Assembly: GCA_031281485.1 (NCBI GenBank)
Contig: JAITFI010000099.1
Span: forward strand, 1-49,374
Length of the DNA stretch: 49,374 nucleotides
Origin: Chitinispirillales bacterium
Lineage (GTDB): Bacteria > Fibrobacterota > Chitinivibrionia > Chitinivibrionales > Chitinispirillaceae
Direction: 5' to 3'
Both the position numbers and the translations under genes were made by a program. The first letter of the stretch is position 1. The number at the start of each line of letters is the position of its first letter. Below the pieces are notes generated by a model that saw only the letters and a program-made list of their open reading frames with translations, was not told the DNA's origin and did no database searches. Shown in pieces: positions 1 through 6,610 of this stretch.

Positions 1-1263
1 AATAATGGCGGTACGGTGACGATGACCGGCGGTACGGTGCCGCGTATCGACAACATGGGAGGCGGTTGGCTGGAGGTTACCGGCGGCGCTGTTGGGAGTG
101 ATACGCTCAGCGGTTATGCTATTAATAACGCTCAATCCGGCAGAACGGTTATATCCGGAAACACCGAGATTACCACCGCAAGCCCGAACGGTGCGGTTTA
201 CATCGGCGCCGATGCTTACCTATATCTTTACGGCGGTATAGTATCGTCCTTGGCGGCGGTGAACGGCGATTCTGCGGCAAAGGCCATCGTCGTGTACGAG
301 GGCGACGGCAGTAAATCCGCCGGTAGGCTTGAGATGTGCGGTTCCCCCGCGGTTGACGGGACGATTTCGCTGTCGGTGAGAGACGGTTTCCCTATAAAAA
401 TCAGTGCGGGCGACGGATACGTTTTTAATCCGCCGAGAAATGAAATCTACCGCGTCGCGATATCCGCGTCGGATAGCGGCGTTGTGGTGGAAAACGGCGC
501 CGGCTTCTTTTATAACTTCGCGTTAGACGTTGCCGGCAACGCCGGGTTGAAGCTTGCCGTGGACGCGAATGATCTTGTCGCCGCTAAGAAGACCTGCAAT
601 ATCTCGTTTAGCCTCAACGGTTCGCTCGGAAACCCGTCGCCTCCCGACGATATTTTGGTTGTAAAGGGCGGGACGGTAAGCGATAAGCTGAAACCGTCGA
701 CAGATGAATATATATCGAGATCCGGATACTATAACGACGGCAAATGGTATGTCCGTACCGGAATATCGGCGGACGGCGATCAGATGAGTACGCCGTTTAG
801 GTTCAGCGACGAAGGCGGCGGCGCGTCTGTGGACGCGGATATGGTGCTGACGCTGTTTTGGACGGATATAAGAGCAATCGCCATTCGCGAGTCAACCCGC
901 GACATTCCCGTCGTCCGCAACGCCGAGACCGCCGCGATCACACCGATAGTTTCATCGTCCGGCAGTCTGACGGCCGGTCCCAGTCCCGTTTCCGGATCTG
1001 TCGGCGCGGTCAACTTCTTCCGAAGCGGTACGCCTATCAGCAACGGAAAATTGTTTATCTACGACGCGTCCGGCAATATCGTCACAACGGTAATTGTCAA
1101 CGACAGGTCAGGTATTAGCAGTAGGCGGTCTGTGGCTTCGTGGAAGATTAATGACGATAGCGTTCGTCCGGTAGCCAACGGCACGTATGTCGCCAGAGGC
1201 GTCGTTACTACAAAGGCAGGGAAGACAGAGAGGGTATCCGTACTTATAAATGTGCAAAAATAA
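1..1263 (+). CDS. Surface/secreted protein, 3' part only, with FlgD/T9SS-like C-terminal domain
   Basis: The reading frame is open from the first base, so the gene starts upstream of the window and only about 420 C-terminal residues are visible. The early part is rich in Gly, Thr, Val and Asn with short repeated turns (for example NGGTVTMTGGTV), typical of beta-helix adhesin-like or polymorphic surface proteins. The last roughly 100 residues form a separate domain containing LTAGPSPVSG, FFRSGTPISNGKLFIYD, SGNIVTTV and VANGTYVARGVVTTKAGK. This resembles the FlgD-like/T9SS sorting-type beta sandwich and matches closely the end of the protein at 30200-33118. Inference: exported to the cell surface and retained or processed through that C-terminal domain. 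Its ligand is unknown. A type VI secretion gene follows after 46 bases and may be co-transcribed. Confidence 0.75.
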   Translation, partial: NNGGTVTMTGGTVPRIDNMGGGWLEVTGGAVGSDTLSGYAINNAQSGRTVISGNTEITTASPNGAVYIGADAYLYLYGGIVSSLAAVNGDSAAKAIVVYEGDGSKSAGRLEMCGSPAVDGTISLSVRDGFPIKISAGDGYVFNPPRNEIYRVAISASDSGVVVENGAGFFYNFALDVAGNAGLKLAVDANDLVAAKKTCNISFSLNGSLGNPSPPDDILVVKGGTVSDKLKPSTDEYISRSGYYNDGKWYVRTGISADGDQMSTPFRFSDEGGGASVDADMVLTLFWTDIRAIAIRESTRDIPVVRNAETAAITPIVSSSGSLTAGPSPVSGSVGAVNFFRSGTPISNGKLFIYDASGNIVTTVIVNDRSGISSRRSVASWKINDDSVRPVANGTYVARGVVTTKAGKTERVSVLINVQK

Positions 1264-1309
1264 CAATTTAAATGAATTTGACTTTTTTAATACATAACAA
1301 GGATATATT

Positions 1310-2074
1310 ATGTCAGACTTTCTGTCAACTATAACCGCCCCGATACCCGGTGATCCCTTCGGTTCCGACGTCAACCACGATGTTGACTACGAGGCTCTGA
1401 AAGTTGAGATGGGTAAGCTCGGCGACATAGATGTCAGCACGGTGGAGTCGCTTTCCGTAAAGATACTCGCCGGAAAGTCCAAAGACGTGAGGGCGCTGTC
1501 GTTTTTAGCCTACGCGATGCTCAGGATGGGCGACCACGGGCGCTTGGCCGACGTCTTTTGCGCGTTGGCGGATTATTGCCACGGCAGTTATGACGACATA
1601 TTTCCAAAGCGCGACGCCGCGAAGCTGTCGGCGCTGCGCTGGCTCTCAGAGGCGCGCTTTACGAGCGCTTGCCCGAAAGTCGAAGCGTCGGCGCAAGACG
1701 AGCCGCACGTCGCGAGGCTCTTGGGCGCGATGTTGAAACTGAAGGCCGCGTTGGAAAAGCGCTTCTCGTCGGCGGGCGCCCCGTTCCCGCTGTTGCTGTA
1801 CAAGAGGGCGCTAGAGTGGGAGAGTTCTATCAAGAGCGCGCTTGAGACGAAATCTGAAGCGGTATCGACGTACGGCGATGCGAAAAACACCGACGGCGCG
1901 CTTGTCTTAGCGGAGCTCGGCGGTCAAACGTCGGGCGCGGGAGATAAACCACCCAATAGGCCGGTCAACAAGTCTGTGGATAAGAATTGCGGCGCCGGGA
2001 TAAGCGAGAACGGGCTTAAAGAGATAGCGAGATGTTTGAAACGGATAGCGGAGGTATTAGAAGCGGAGGCATAA
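1310..2074 (+). CDS. tssA: Type VI secretion protein TssA-like (ImpA N-terminal domain)
   Basis: A 254-residue protein whose first ~130 residues match the ImpA N-terminal domain: an early PIPGDPFGSDVNHDVDYEAL stretch, then a helical region with KSKDVRALSFLAYAMLRM and a LRWLSEARF segment. TssA proteins cap or prime the T6SS sheath and baseplate in the cytoplasm. The C-terminal half is low in complexity and ends in a helix (GLKEIARCLKRIAEVLEAEA), so this is a short TssA lacking a clear second folded domain. The ATG is preceded by AAGGA at a 6-base distance. It leads the run tssA-tssB-tssC-hcp on the same strand, which strongly supports the role. Family assignment is by remembered sequence pattern; the exact TssA subclass is unclear. 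Confidence 0.82.
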   Translation: MSDFLSTITAPIPGDPFGSDVNHDVDYEALKVEMGKLGDIDVSTVESLSVKILAGKSKDVRALSFLAYAMLRMGDHGRLADVFCALADYCHGSYDDIFPKRDAAKLSALRWLSEARFTSACPKVEASAQDEPHVARLLGAMLKLKAALEKRFSSAGAPFPLLLYKRALEWESSIKSALETKSEAVSTYGDAKNTDGALVLAELGGQTSGAGDKPPNRPVNKSVDKNCGAGISENGLKEIARCLKRIAEVLEAEA

Positions 2075-2176
2075 TTGATACCGATTAATATCGATGGATA
2101 CAATTGTTACCTATCGATATACATTGATACGGCTTAATGCGCAAATGTCAGAACATAAAAAGAAAGGCGGTAAAAA

Positions 2177-2677
2177 ATGGCTGGAAGTTTTCAAAATGAA
2201 ATACCGGCGGCGCGTATAAACCTGAAGCTCGACGTTGGCAAGGGCGACGCCCGCAAAAATATCGAGTTACCGCTCAAACTGCTTGTGATGGGCGACTTCA
2301 CGGGGCGCGAAAAGGATAGCAGAATCGCGGATCGGGACAAGATCGCGATAGACAAGAACAACTTTCAGCAGGTCATGGCAAAGTTCGGCCTCAGCCTCTC
2401 CTTTACGGTGGAGAACAAGTTGAAAGGCGACGGCGGCGAGATGCCCGTTACCATCCCCATAAATTGCATGGACTCTTTCAGGCCGGAGTCTGTGGCCTCC
2501 GCCGTGCCGTCGCTTTGCCGGTTGCTCGCGGCGCGGAATCTGCTCAAAGACCTGAAGTCCAATCTGCTTGACAACCGAGAGTTCAGGCGGAGGCTGGAGG
2601 AACTGATCAAGAATCCGGAGGCGGCGCAAAACCTGAGGGCGGAGCTGCAAAAGATCGTACCGGAACTGGATGAATAG
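2177..2677 (+). CDS. tssB: Type VI secretion contractile sheath small subunit TssB/VipA
   Basis: A 166-residue protein with the conserved TssB opening: residues such as ARINLKLDV, then LPLKLLVMGDFTGRE and the IDKNNFQQVMAKFGLSL helix, followed by the VENKL and FRPESVA elements seen across the family. Length is normal (about 160-170). TssB pairs with TssC to build the cytoplasmic contractile sheath around the Hcp tube. An AAAGGCGG ribosome binding site lies just before the ATG. The tssC gene follows after 48 bases. The 102-base gap to tssA contains no ORF. High confidence. Confidence 0.95.
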   Translation: MAGSFQNEIPAARINLKLDVGKGDARKNIELPLKLLVMGDFTGREKDSRIADRDKIAIDKNNFQQVMAKFGLSLSFTVENKLKGDGGEMPVTIPINCMDSFRPESVASAVPSLCRLLAARNLLKDLKSNLLDNREFRRRLEELIKNPEAAQNLRAELQKIVPELDE

Positions 2678-2725
2678 CGGTTAGCGATCAATAACAGTCA
2701 AACAACATAAACAAAAGGAGAAAAG

Positions 2726-4264
2726 ATGCCAGCAAATACCGCAGTTGCGGAAATGACGGATACCGGCGCCGGCGAGGCGAAATCGTCGTCCGGCCTCGAA
2801 TACATATATCAGACTATGAACATCGCCCCGCCGTCGGGCGCTGTCGCCATATCCAAGTACCGCAACCCGCAAGCTCTCGCCGAGAGCAGCGCCAACGAGC
2901 GTATAGGCGCGGCGCTTGCGCTCTTTGTGGACAGCGTGATCGCCGAGTCGATTTCGATAGATAAGATTGACAAGGCGGTGTTGGACTGCCGGATTGCGGA
3001 GCTCGACCGCCGCATATCGCTGCAGCTCGACGAGATACTCCACGCGGAGCCGTTCAAGAAGCTGGAATCGCTCTGGCGCAGTTTGGATTTTCTCGTGCAG
3101 AGGACGGATTTTCGGAAGAACGTGAAGATCAATATCCTCGACGTATCCAAAGAGGAGCTGGCCGAGGACTTTGAGGATGTCCCCGAGACGATCCAGTCCG
3201 GGCTTTACAAGCACGTCTACACGGACGAGTACGACACGCCCGGCGGCGAGCCCTACGCGGCGATGATCAGCGACTACGAGTTCGACTCCGGCGCGGAGGA
3301 CGTCTCGCTGTTGCAGGAGCTGTCTAAGGTGGCGGCGGCGTGCCACTGTCCGTTCATCGGGGCGGCCACCTCCAAGTTCTTTGCCAAGGAGAGGGCTGTT
3401 GATCTCACGAAGATTGAAGATCTGCACAACTACATGGAGCGTTCCGATTTTTTGCGCTGGAATTCCTTTAGAAGCACCGAGGACAGCCGCTACGTAGGCC
3501 TCACGCTCCCGCGTTTCTCATTGCGCCTGCCGTACGGGCCGGACACGCTGCCGGTCAAGGAGTTTGTGTATAGAGAAAACGTGGCCGGTCCGAGCAGCGA
3601 TAAGTACCTTTGGGGCAACGCGGCCTTCGCGTTCGCTTCCAACATGGTTAGGTCATTCATAGATAACGGTTGGTGTGTTCAGATTCGCGGTCCAGAAGCG
3701 GGAGGAAAGGTAGACAACCTGCCGGTGCATGTATTTGACGCCGGACGCGGGACGGAAGTGAAGATACCAACCGAAATTTTAATACCCGAAACTCGGGAGT
3801 TCGAGTTCGCCCAAGAGGGGTTCATTCCCCTCTCCTTCTACAAGAACAGGGACTACGCCTGCTTCTTCTCGGCGAACTCGGCGCAGAGGCCGCAGGAGTT
3901 TGAAAGCCCGATAGTCACCGCCAACATGCGGATCAACTCGCGGCTGCCCTACATCTTCCTGATATCGCGCATCGCCCACTACCTGAAGGTGATCCAACGC
4001 GAAAACATCGGATCGACAAAGAGCCGCACCGCCCTGCAAGATGAGTTGACACGGTGGATAAAGAAGCTCGTCACGGAGATGAAGGACCCGGGGCCTGAAC
4101 TAATCGCCACGCATCCGTTGAAAGACGCCGATGTGGACGTGAGCGAGATTGAGGACAATCCGGGCTTCTTCAGGGTCAACCTATCTGTGATACCGCACTT
4201 TCAGATAGAGGGGATAGACATAAACCTATCGCTTGTATCGAAATTACCTAAAGGGAAGGAGTAA
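2726..4264 (+). CDS. tssC: Type VI secretion contractile sheath large subunit TssC/VipB
   Basis: A 512-residue protein of normal TssC length. Characteristic stretches include ILHAEPFKKLESLWRSLDFL near residue 110, the GGEPYAAMISDYEF region, PFIGAATSKFF, LRLPYGPDTLPVKEF, and a C-terminal half with IAHYLKVIQRENIGS and the NPGFFRVNLSVIPHFQIEGI ending. TssC interlocks with TssB to form the contractile sheath that drives the Hcp-VgrG needle. A strong AAAAGGAG site precedes the ATG. Placed between tssB and hcp as in many T6SS loci. The membrane-complex genes (tssJLM), baseplate genes (tssEFGK), vgrG and clpV are not in this window, so completeness of the system cannot be judged. Confidence 0.96.
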   Translation: MPANTAVAEMTDTGAGEAKSSSGLEYIYQTMNIAPPSGAVAISKYRNPQALAESSANERIGAALALFVDSVIAESISIDKIDKAVLDCRIAELDRRISLQLDEILHAEPFKKLESLWRSLDFLVQRTDFRKNVKINILDVSKEELAEDFEDVPETIQSGLYKHVYTDEYDTPGGEPYAAMISDYEFDSGAEDVSLLQELSKVAAACHCPFIGAATSKFFAKERAVDLTKIEDLHNYMERSDFLRWNSFRSTEDSRYVGLTLPRFSLRLPYGPDTLPVKEFVYRENVAGPSSDKYLWGNAAFAFASNMVRSFIDNGWCVQIRGPEAGGKVDNLPVHVFDAGRGTEVKIPTEILIPETREFEFAQEGFIPLSFYKNRDYACFFSANSAQRPQEFESPIVTANMRINSRLPYIFLISRIAHYLKVIQRENIGSTKSRTALQDELTRWIKKLVTEMKDPGPELIATHPLKDADVDVSEIEDNPGFFRVNLSVIPHFQIEGIDINLSLVSKLPKGKE

Positions 4265-4271
4265 ATGGTAA

Positions 4272-4325
4272 AAACACTGTCTGAACTAGGATTAATAGGA
4301 TTATAAGGATTATATGATTAAAAAA
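4272..4325 (+). repeat. AT-rich GGATTA-type intergenic repeat, copy 1
   Basis: The first 20 bases (aaacactgtctgaactagga) recur at 6541-6560, and both are followed by tandem GGATTA/GGATTATA units. A reverse-strand relative lies at 45115-45155. All three sit between co-directional genes and read in the direction of those genes. Confidence 0.8.
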
Positions 4326-4345
4326 CTGTGCCCCGTCTGGCATCA

Positions 4346-4405
4346 GGTCACTTCGACTTCGCTCAGTGACCTTTCGGGGGGCCCGGTGGCTGAGTGAAGT
4401 CGAAG
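4346..4405. repeat. Inverted repeat with CTTCGACTTCGCTCAG arms
   Basis: CTTCGACTTCGCTCAG at 4351-4366 is the reverse complement of 4390-4405 with one mismatch. Inside the left side, GGTCACT (4346-4352) and AGTGACC (4365-4371) form a second stem. The motif resembles the short interspersed GTCGAAG/CTTCGAC palindromes found in many bacterial genomes. It lies between tssC and hcp; a role in setting hcp mRNA level or stability is possible but unproven. Confidence 0.75.
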
Positions 4406-4450
4406 CCTGACTTTACAATAATATAAACCTAAAAAAGAAAGGAGTAAGCA

Positions 4451-4936
4451 ATGCCGACACCTGCGTATATGTGGATGACCGACAATTCCGGAAATCCGGT
4501 GGAAGGCTCTGTTGACATTATCGGTCGGGAGAAGAGCGTGGAGATATTTGAGTTTGAGCACGAGGTGCGCATCCCCACCGACCCCGACACAGGCAAACTC
4601 ACGGGGACCCGCAAGCACGAGGCCATACGCCTCCTCAAAGCGATAGACGCGTCGTCGCCGTATCTCTACAAGGCGGCTTGCGAGGGGCAGACCTTTAACG
4701 AGGTGATAATCCGTTGGTATCAAATCGACGACGCCGGATCGGAGACCGAGTACTTCACCCATCTGCTGGAGGGGGTGAAAGTCTGCTCGATACGCCCGAT
4801 AATGCACAATGTCAAGGACGCCTCCAAAGAGCGTTTCCAGCACTTGGAAGAGGTGCAGCTGCGCTACCAGAGGATCACCTGGACCTACGCCGACGGGAAC
4901 CTGCAGGCCTCGGACTCTTGGAAAGACGGGCGCTAG
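4451..4936 (+). CDS. hcp: Type VI secretion tube protein Hcp (TssD)
   Basis: A 161-residue Hcp-family protein. It begins MPTPAYMWMTDNSGNPVEGS, the usual opening beta strand, and has the central GTRKHEAIRLLKAIDASSPYL block and the C-terminal VQLRYQRITWTYADGNLQA strand typical of Hcp1. Hcp hexamers stack into the inner tube of the T6SS and can carry effectors. The strong AAGGAG site before the ATG suits high expression. It is separated from tssC by ~186 bases that hold an AT-rich repeat and a palindrome, so it may be transcribed or processed separately. No vgrG follows; the next recognisable sequence is a gene relic. Confidence 0.95.
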   Translation: MPTPAYMWMTDNSGNPVEGSVDIIGREKSVEIFEFEHEVRIPTDPDTGKLTGTRKHEAIRLLKAIDASSPYLYKAACEGQTFNEVIIRWYQIDDAGSETEYFTHLLEGVKVCSIRPIMHNVKDASKERFQHLEEVQLRYQRITWTYADGNLQASDSWKDGR

Positions 4937-4977
4937 AGGGCGGCGGGCCGGGATTGTGGCGGCGATCGTAACCCTAC

Positions 4978-5120
4978 TTGCAGATTAAATTCGGCGTGGG
5001 TTTTGATTACGCGTTGACCGGCAAACTATTCCTCCGCCACGAATTGCTGTACGGCGTCAGGTTCACAAGCAAATCGGAGACCGACCAAGTTGATAAATAT
5101 AACAATAGGATCAGATTATT
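4978..5120 (+). pseudogene. Relic of an outer-membrane beta-barrel protein
   Basis: The frame contains IKFGVGFDYALTGKLFLRH and ELLYGVRFTSKSE, an alternating aromatic/hydrophobic pattern typical of strands near the end of a small porin or opacity-type barrel. There is no signal peptide, and the frame then runs into the palindromic repeat at 5175-5232, whose translation is meaningless. The 4937-5404 gap otherwise holds only this relic, the repeat and the recA promoter. Likely a decayed gene end; the identity of the parent is unknown. Confidence 0.4.
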
Positions 5121-5164
5121 GCGAATGCTTGTGCCCTCATTCACCTTATTGACTTTGATGTTGA

Positions 5165-5238
5165 TGTTGACTTTATATGCGGGGTTTAGCCCCGCATATC
5201 CTATGGAAGGGCGCGATTTATCGCGCCCTTCCGTCTAA
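5165..5238. repeat. Composite palindromic intergenic repeat, half copy (I)
   Basis: Two perfect palindromes in tandem: 5175-5199 (ATATGCGGGG/CCCCGCATAT arms) and 5205-5232 (GGAAGGGCGCG/CGCGCCCTTCC arms), followed by GTCTAAAAAAG and preceded by GATGTTGATGTTGACTTT. It matches the right half of the full copies at 14.73-14.90 kb and 49.20-49.37 kb. It may act as a transcription barrier or terminator after hcp. Confidence 0.9.
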
Positions 5239-5289
5239 AAAAGATTTTAAAGACTTTGATTTAATAAGATGACGAAAAACTTGGTGTTT

Positions 5290-5319
5290 TTGACATCCCC
5301 CCGTCCCAAATATTATATT
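5290..5319 (+). promoter_or_regulatory. Probable housekeeping promoter of recA
   Basis: TTGACA at 5290-5295, an 18-base spacer and TATATT at 5314-5319. The sequence from TTGACATCC through TATTATATT closely parallels the promoter before the bL38-like gene. The predicted start of transcription near 5326 gives a leader of about 85 bases. No obvious LexA box was recognised. Confidence 0.65.
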
Positions 5320-5413
5320 TCCAAATATCCGGCGGCATATTGTATATGCGGTATCGTCCATTTAGGATAAACAGTCAACAAACAATAAAACCAATAAATA
5401 CGGAGTGATGATA

Positions 5414-6535
5414 ATGGGAAAGAAAAGCGCGTCGGCGGCCGACGAAAAGGATAGCAAGGACAAGGATGGCAAAGAGGGCAAGGACGGCGGCAACAAGCAG
5501 CGCAACGCCGCCATAGAGCAGGCGCTCAGCCAGATAGAGAAGCAGCACGGCAAGGGTTCGATCATGCGGCTGGGCACCGCCGCGCAGCAGACAGACATTC
5601 AGGCGATTCCGACCGGCTCCATCTCCTTGGACACGGCTCTCGGCGTGGGCGGCTTCCCGAAGGGGCGCATAGTCGAGATATACGGGCCGGAGTCCTCCGG
5701 CAAGACCACCGTTGCGCTCCACGCTATAGCCAACGTCCAGAAACAGGGCGGGGTGGCGGTGCTCATAGACGCCGAGTACGCTTTCGACGCCACCTACGCC
5801 AAGGGCTTGGGCGTGGACGTTGACAACCTTCTTGTCTCCCAGCCCGACACCGGCGAGCAGGCGCTGGAGATCGCCGACACGCTGGTGCGCAGCGGGGCCA
5901 TTGACCTCATAGTGATCGACAGCGTGGCCGCCCTCGTCCCCGCCGCCGAGATCGAGGGCGACATGGGCGACAGCCACGTGGGTCTGCAAGCCCGCCTCAT
6001 GTCGCAGGCTCTGCGCAAGCTGACCGGCATACTCTCGAAGTCCAAGACATGCCTCATCTTCATCAACCAGCTCCGTATGAAGATCGGCGTCATGTTCGGA
6101 AACCCCGAGACGACTACCGGCGGCAACGCGCTGAAGTTCTACGCCTCGGTGCGCGTTGACATCCGCCGCACCGCCCAGATAAAAGACGGCGAAGAGGTGA
6201 TAGGCAACCGCACCCGCGCCAAAGTGGTAAAAAACAAGGTCGCCCCGCCGTTTCGGGAGGCCGAGTTCGACATCCTCTACGGAAAAGGCATCTCGTTCGA
6301 AGGCGACGTATTGGATTTGGCGGTGGAGATGAAGATAGTGGACAAGAGCGGCGCGTGGTTCAACTACGGGAGCGAGCGGCTCGGGCAGGGCAGGGAAAAG
6401 GCGAGGGACTATTTGAGAGAGAACCGCGAAACGCTGGCGAAGATAGAGGCGCAAGTCAGGGCATTGGCGGCGACCAAACGCGTGGGGGCGGCGGGCGTGC
6501 AGAAAGACGCGGTTGATGAGGAATCCGAAGAATAG
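5414..6535 (+). CDS. recA: Recombinase RecA
   Basis: RecA catalyses ATP-dependent strand exchange and activates LexA-type self-cleavage. Walker A (GPESSGKTT) lies near residue 90. The L2/signature region contains [20 protein letters not shown] followed by [12 protein letters not shown], essentially the family consensus. The C-terminus is acidic (DEESEE). Three in-frame starts occur (GTG 5405, ATG 5408, ATG 5414); ATG 5414 is chosen because GGAG at 5402-5405 sits 8 bases before it. The protein is then 373 residues, with an unusual Lys/Asp/Gly-rich N-terminal extension of about 30 residues ([16 protein letters not shown]) before the normal RecA start. alaS follows on the same strand. Confidence 0.97.
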   Translation: MGKKSASAADEKDSKDKDGKEGKDGGNKQRNAAIEQALSQIEKQHGKGSIMRLGTAAQQTDIQAIPTGSISLDTALGVGGFPKGRIVEIYGPESSGKTTVALHAIANVQKQGGVAVLIDAEYAFDATYAKGLGVDVDNLLVSQPDTGEQALEIADTLVRSGAIDLIVIDSVAALVPAAEIEGDMGDSHVGLQARLMSQALRKLTGILSKSKTCLIFINQLRMKIGVMFGNPETTTGGNALKFYASVRVDIRRTAQIKDGEEVIGNRTRAKVVKNKVAPPFREAEFDILYGKGISFEGDVLDLAVEMKIVDKSGAWFNYGSERLGQGREKARDYLRENRETLAKIEAQVRALAATKRVGAAGVQKDAVDEESEE

Positions 6536-6540
6536 TAGAT

Positions 6541-6594
6541 AAACACTGTCTGAACTAGGATTTATAGGATTAAAAGGATTATAGGATTAAAAAC
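6541..6594 (+). repeat. AT-rich GGATTA-type intergenic repeat, copy 2
   Basis: Begins with the same 20 bases as 4272-4291 and continues with GGATTTATAGGATT-type units. It fills most of the recA-alaS gap. No clear terminator hairpin is present, so read-through from recA into alaS remains possible. Confidence 0.8.
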
Positions 6595-6610
6595 AAAAGG
6601 TCAGCATATT

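Noticed and set aside
2681-3427. A 248-codon minus-strand frame
   Set aside because: Antisense shadow of tssC with low-complexity Arg/Val/Leu composition.
5375-6454. A 359-codon open frame on the minus strand
   Set aside because: Antisense to recA; no ribosome binding site, no family resemblance.
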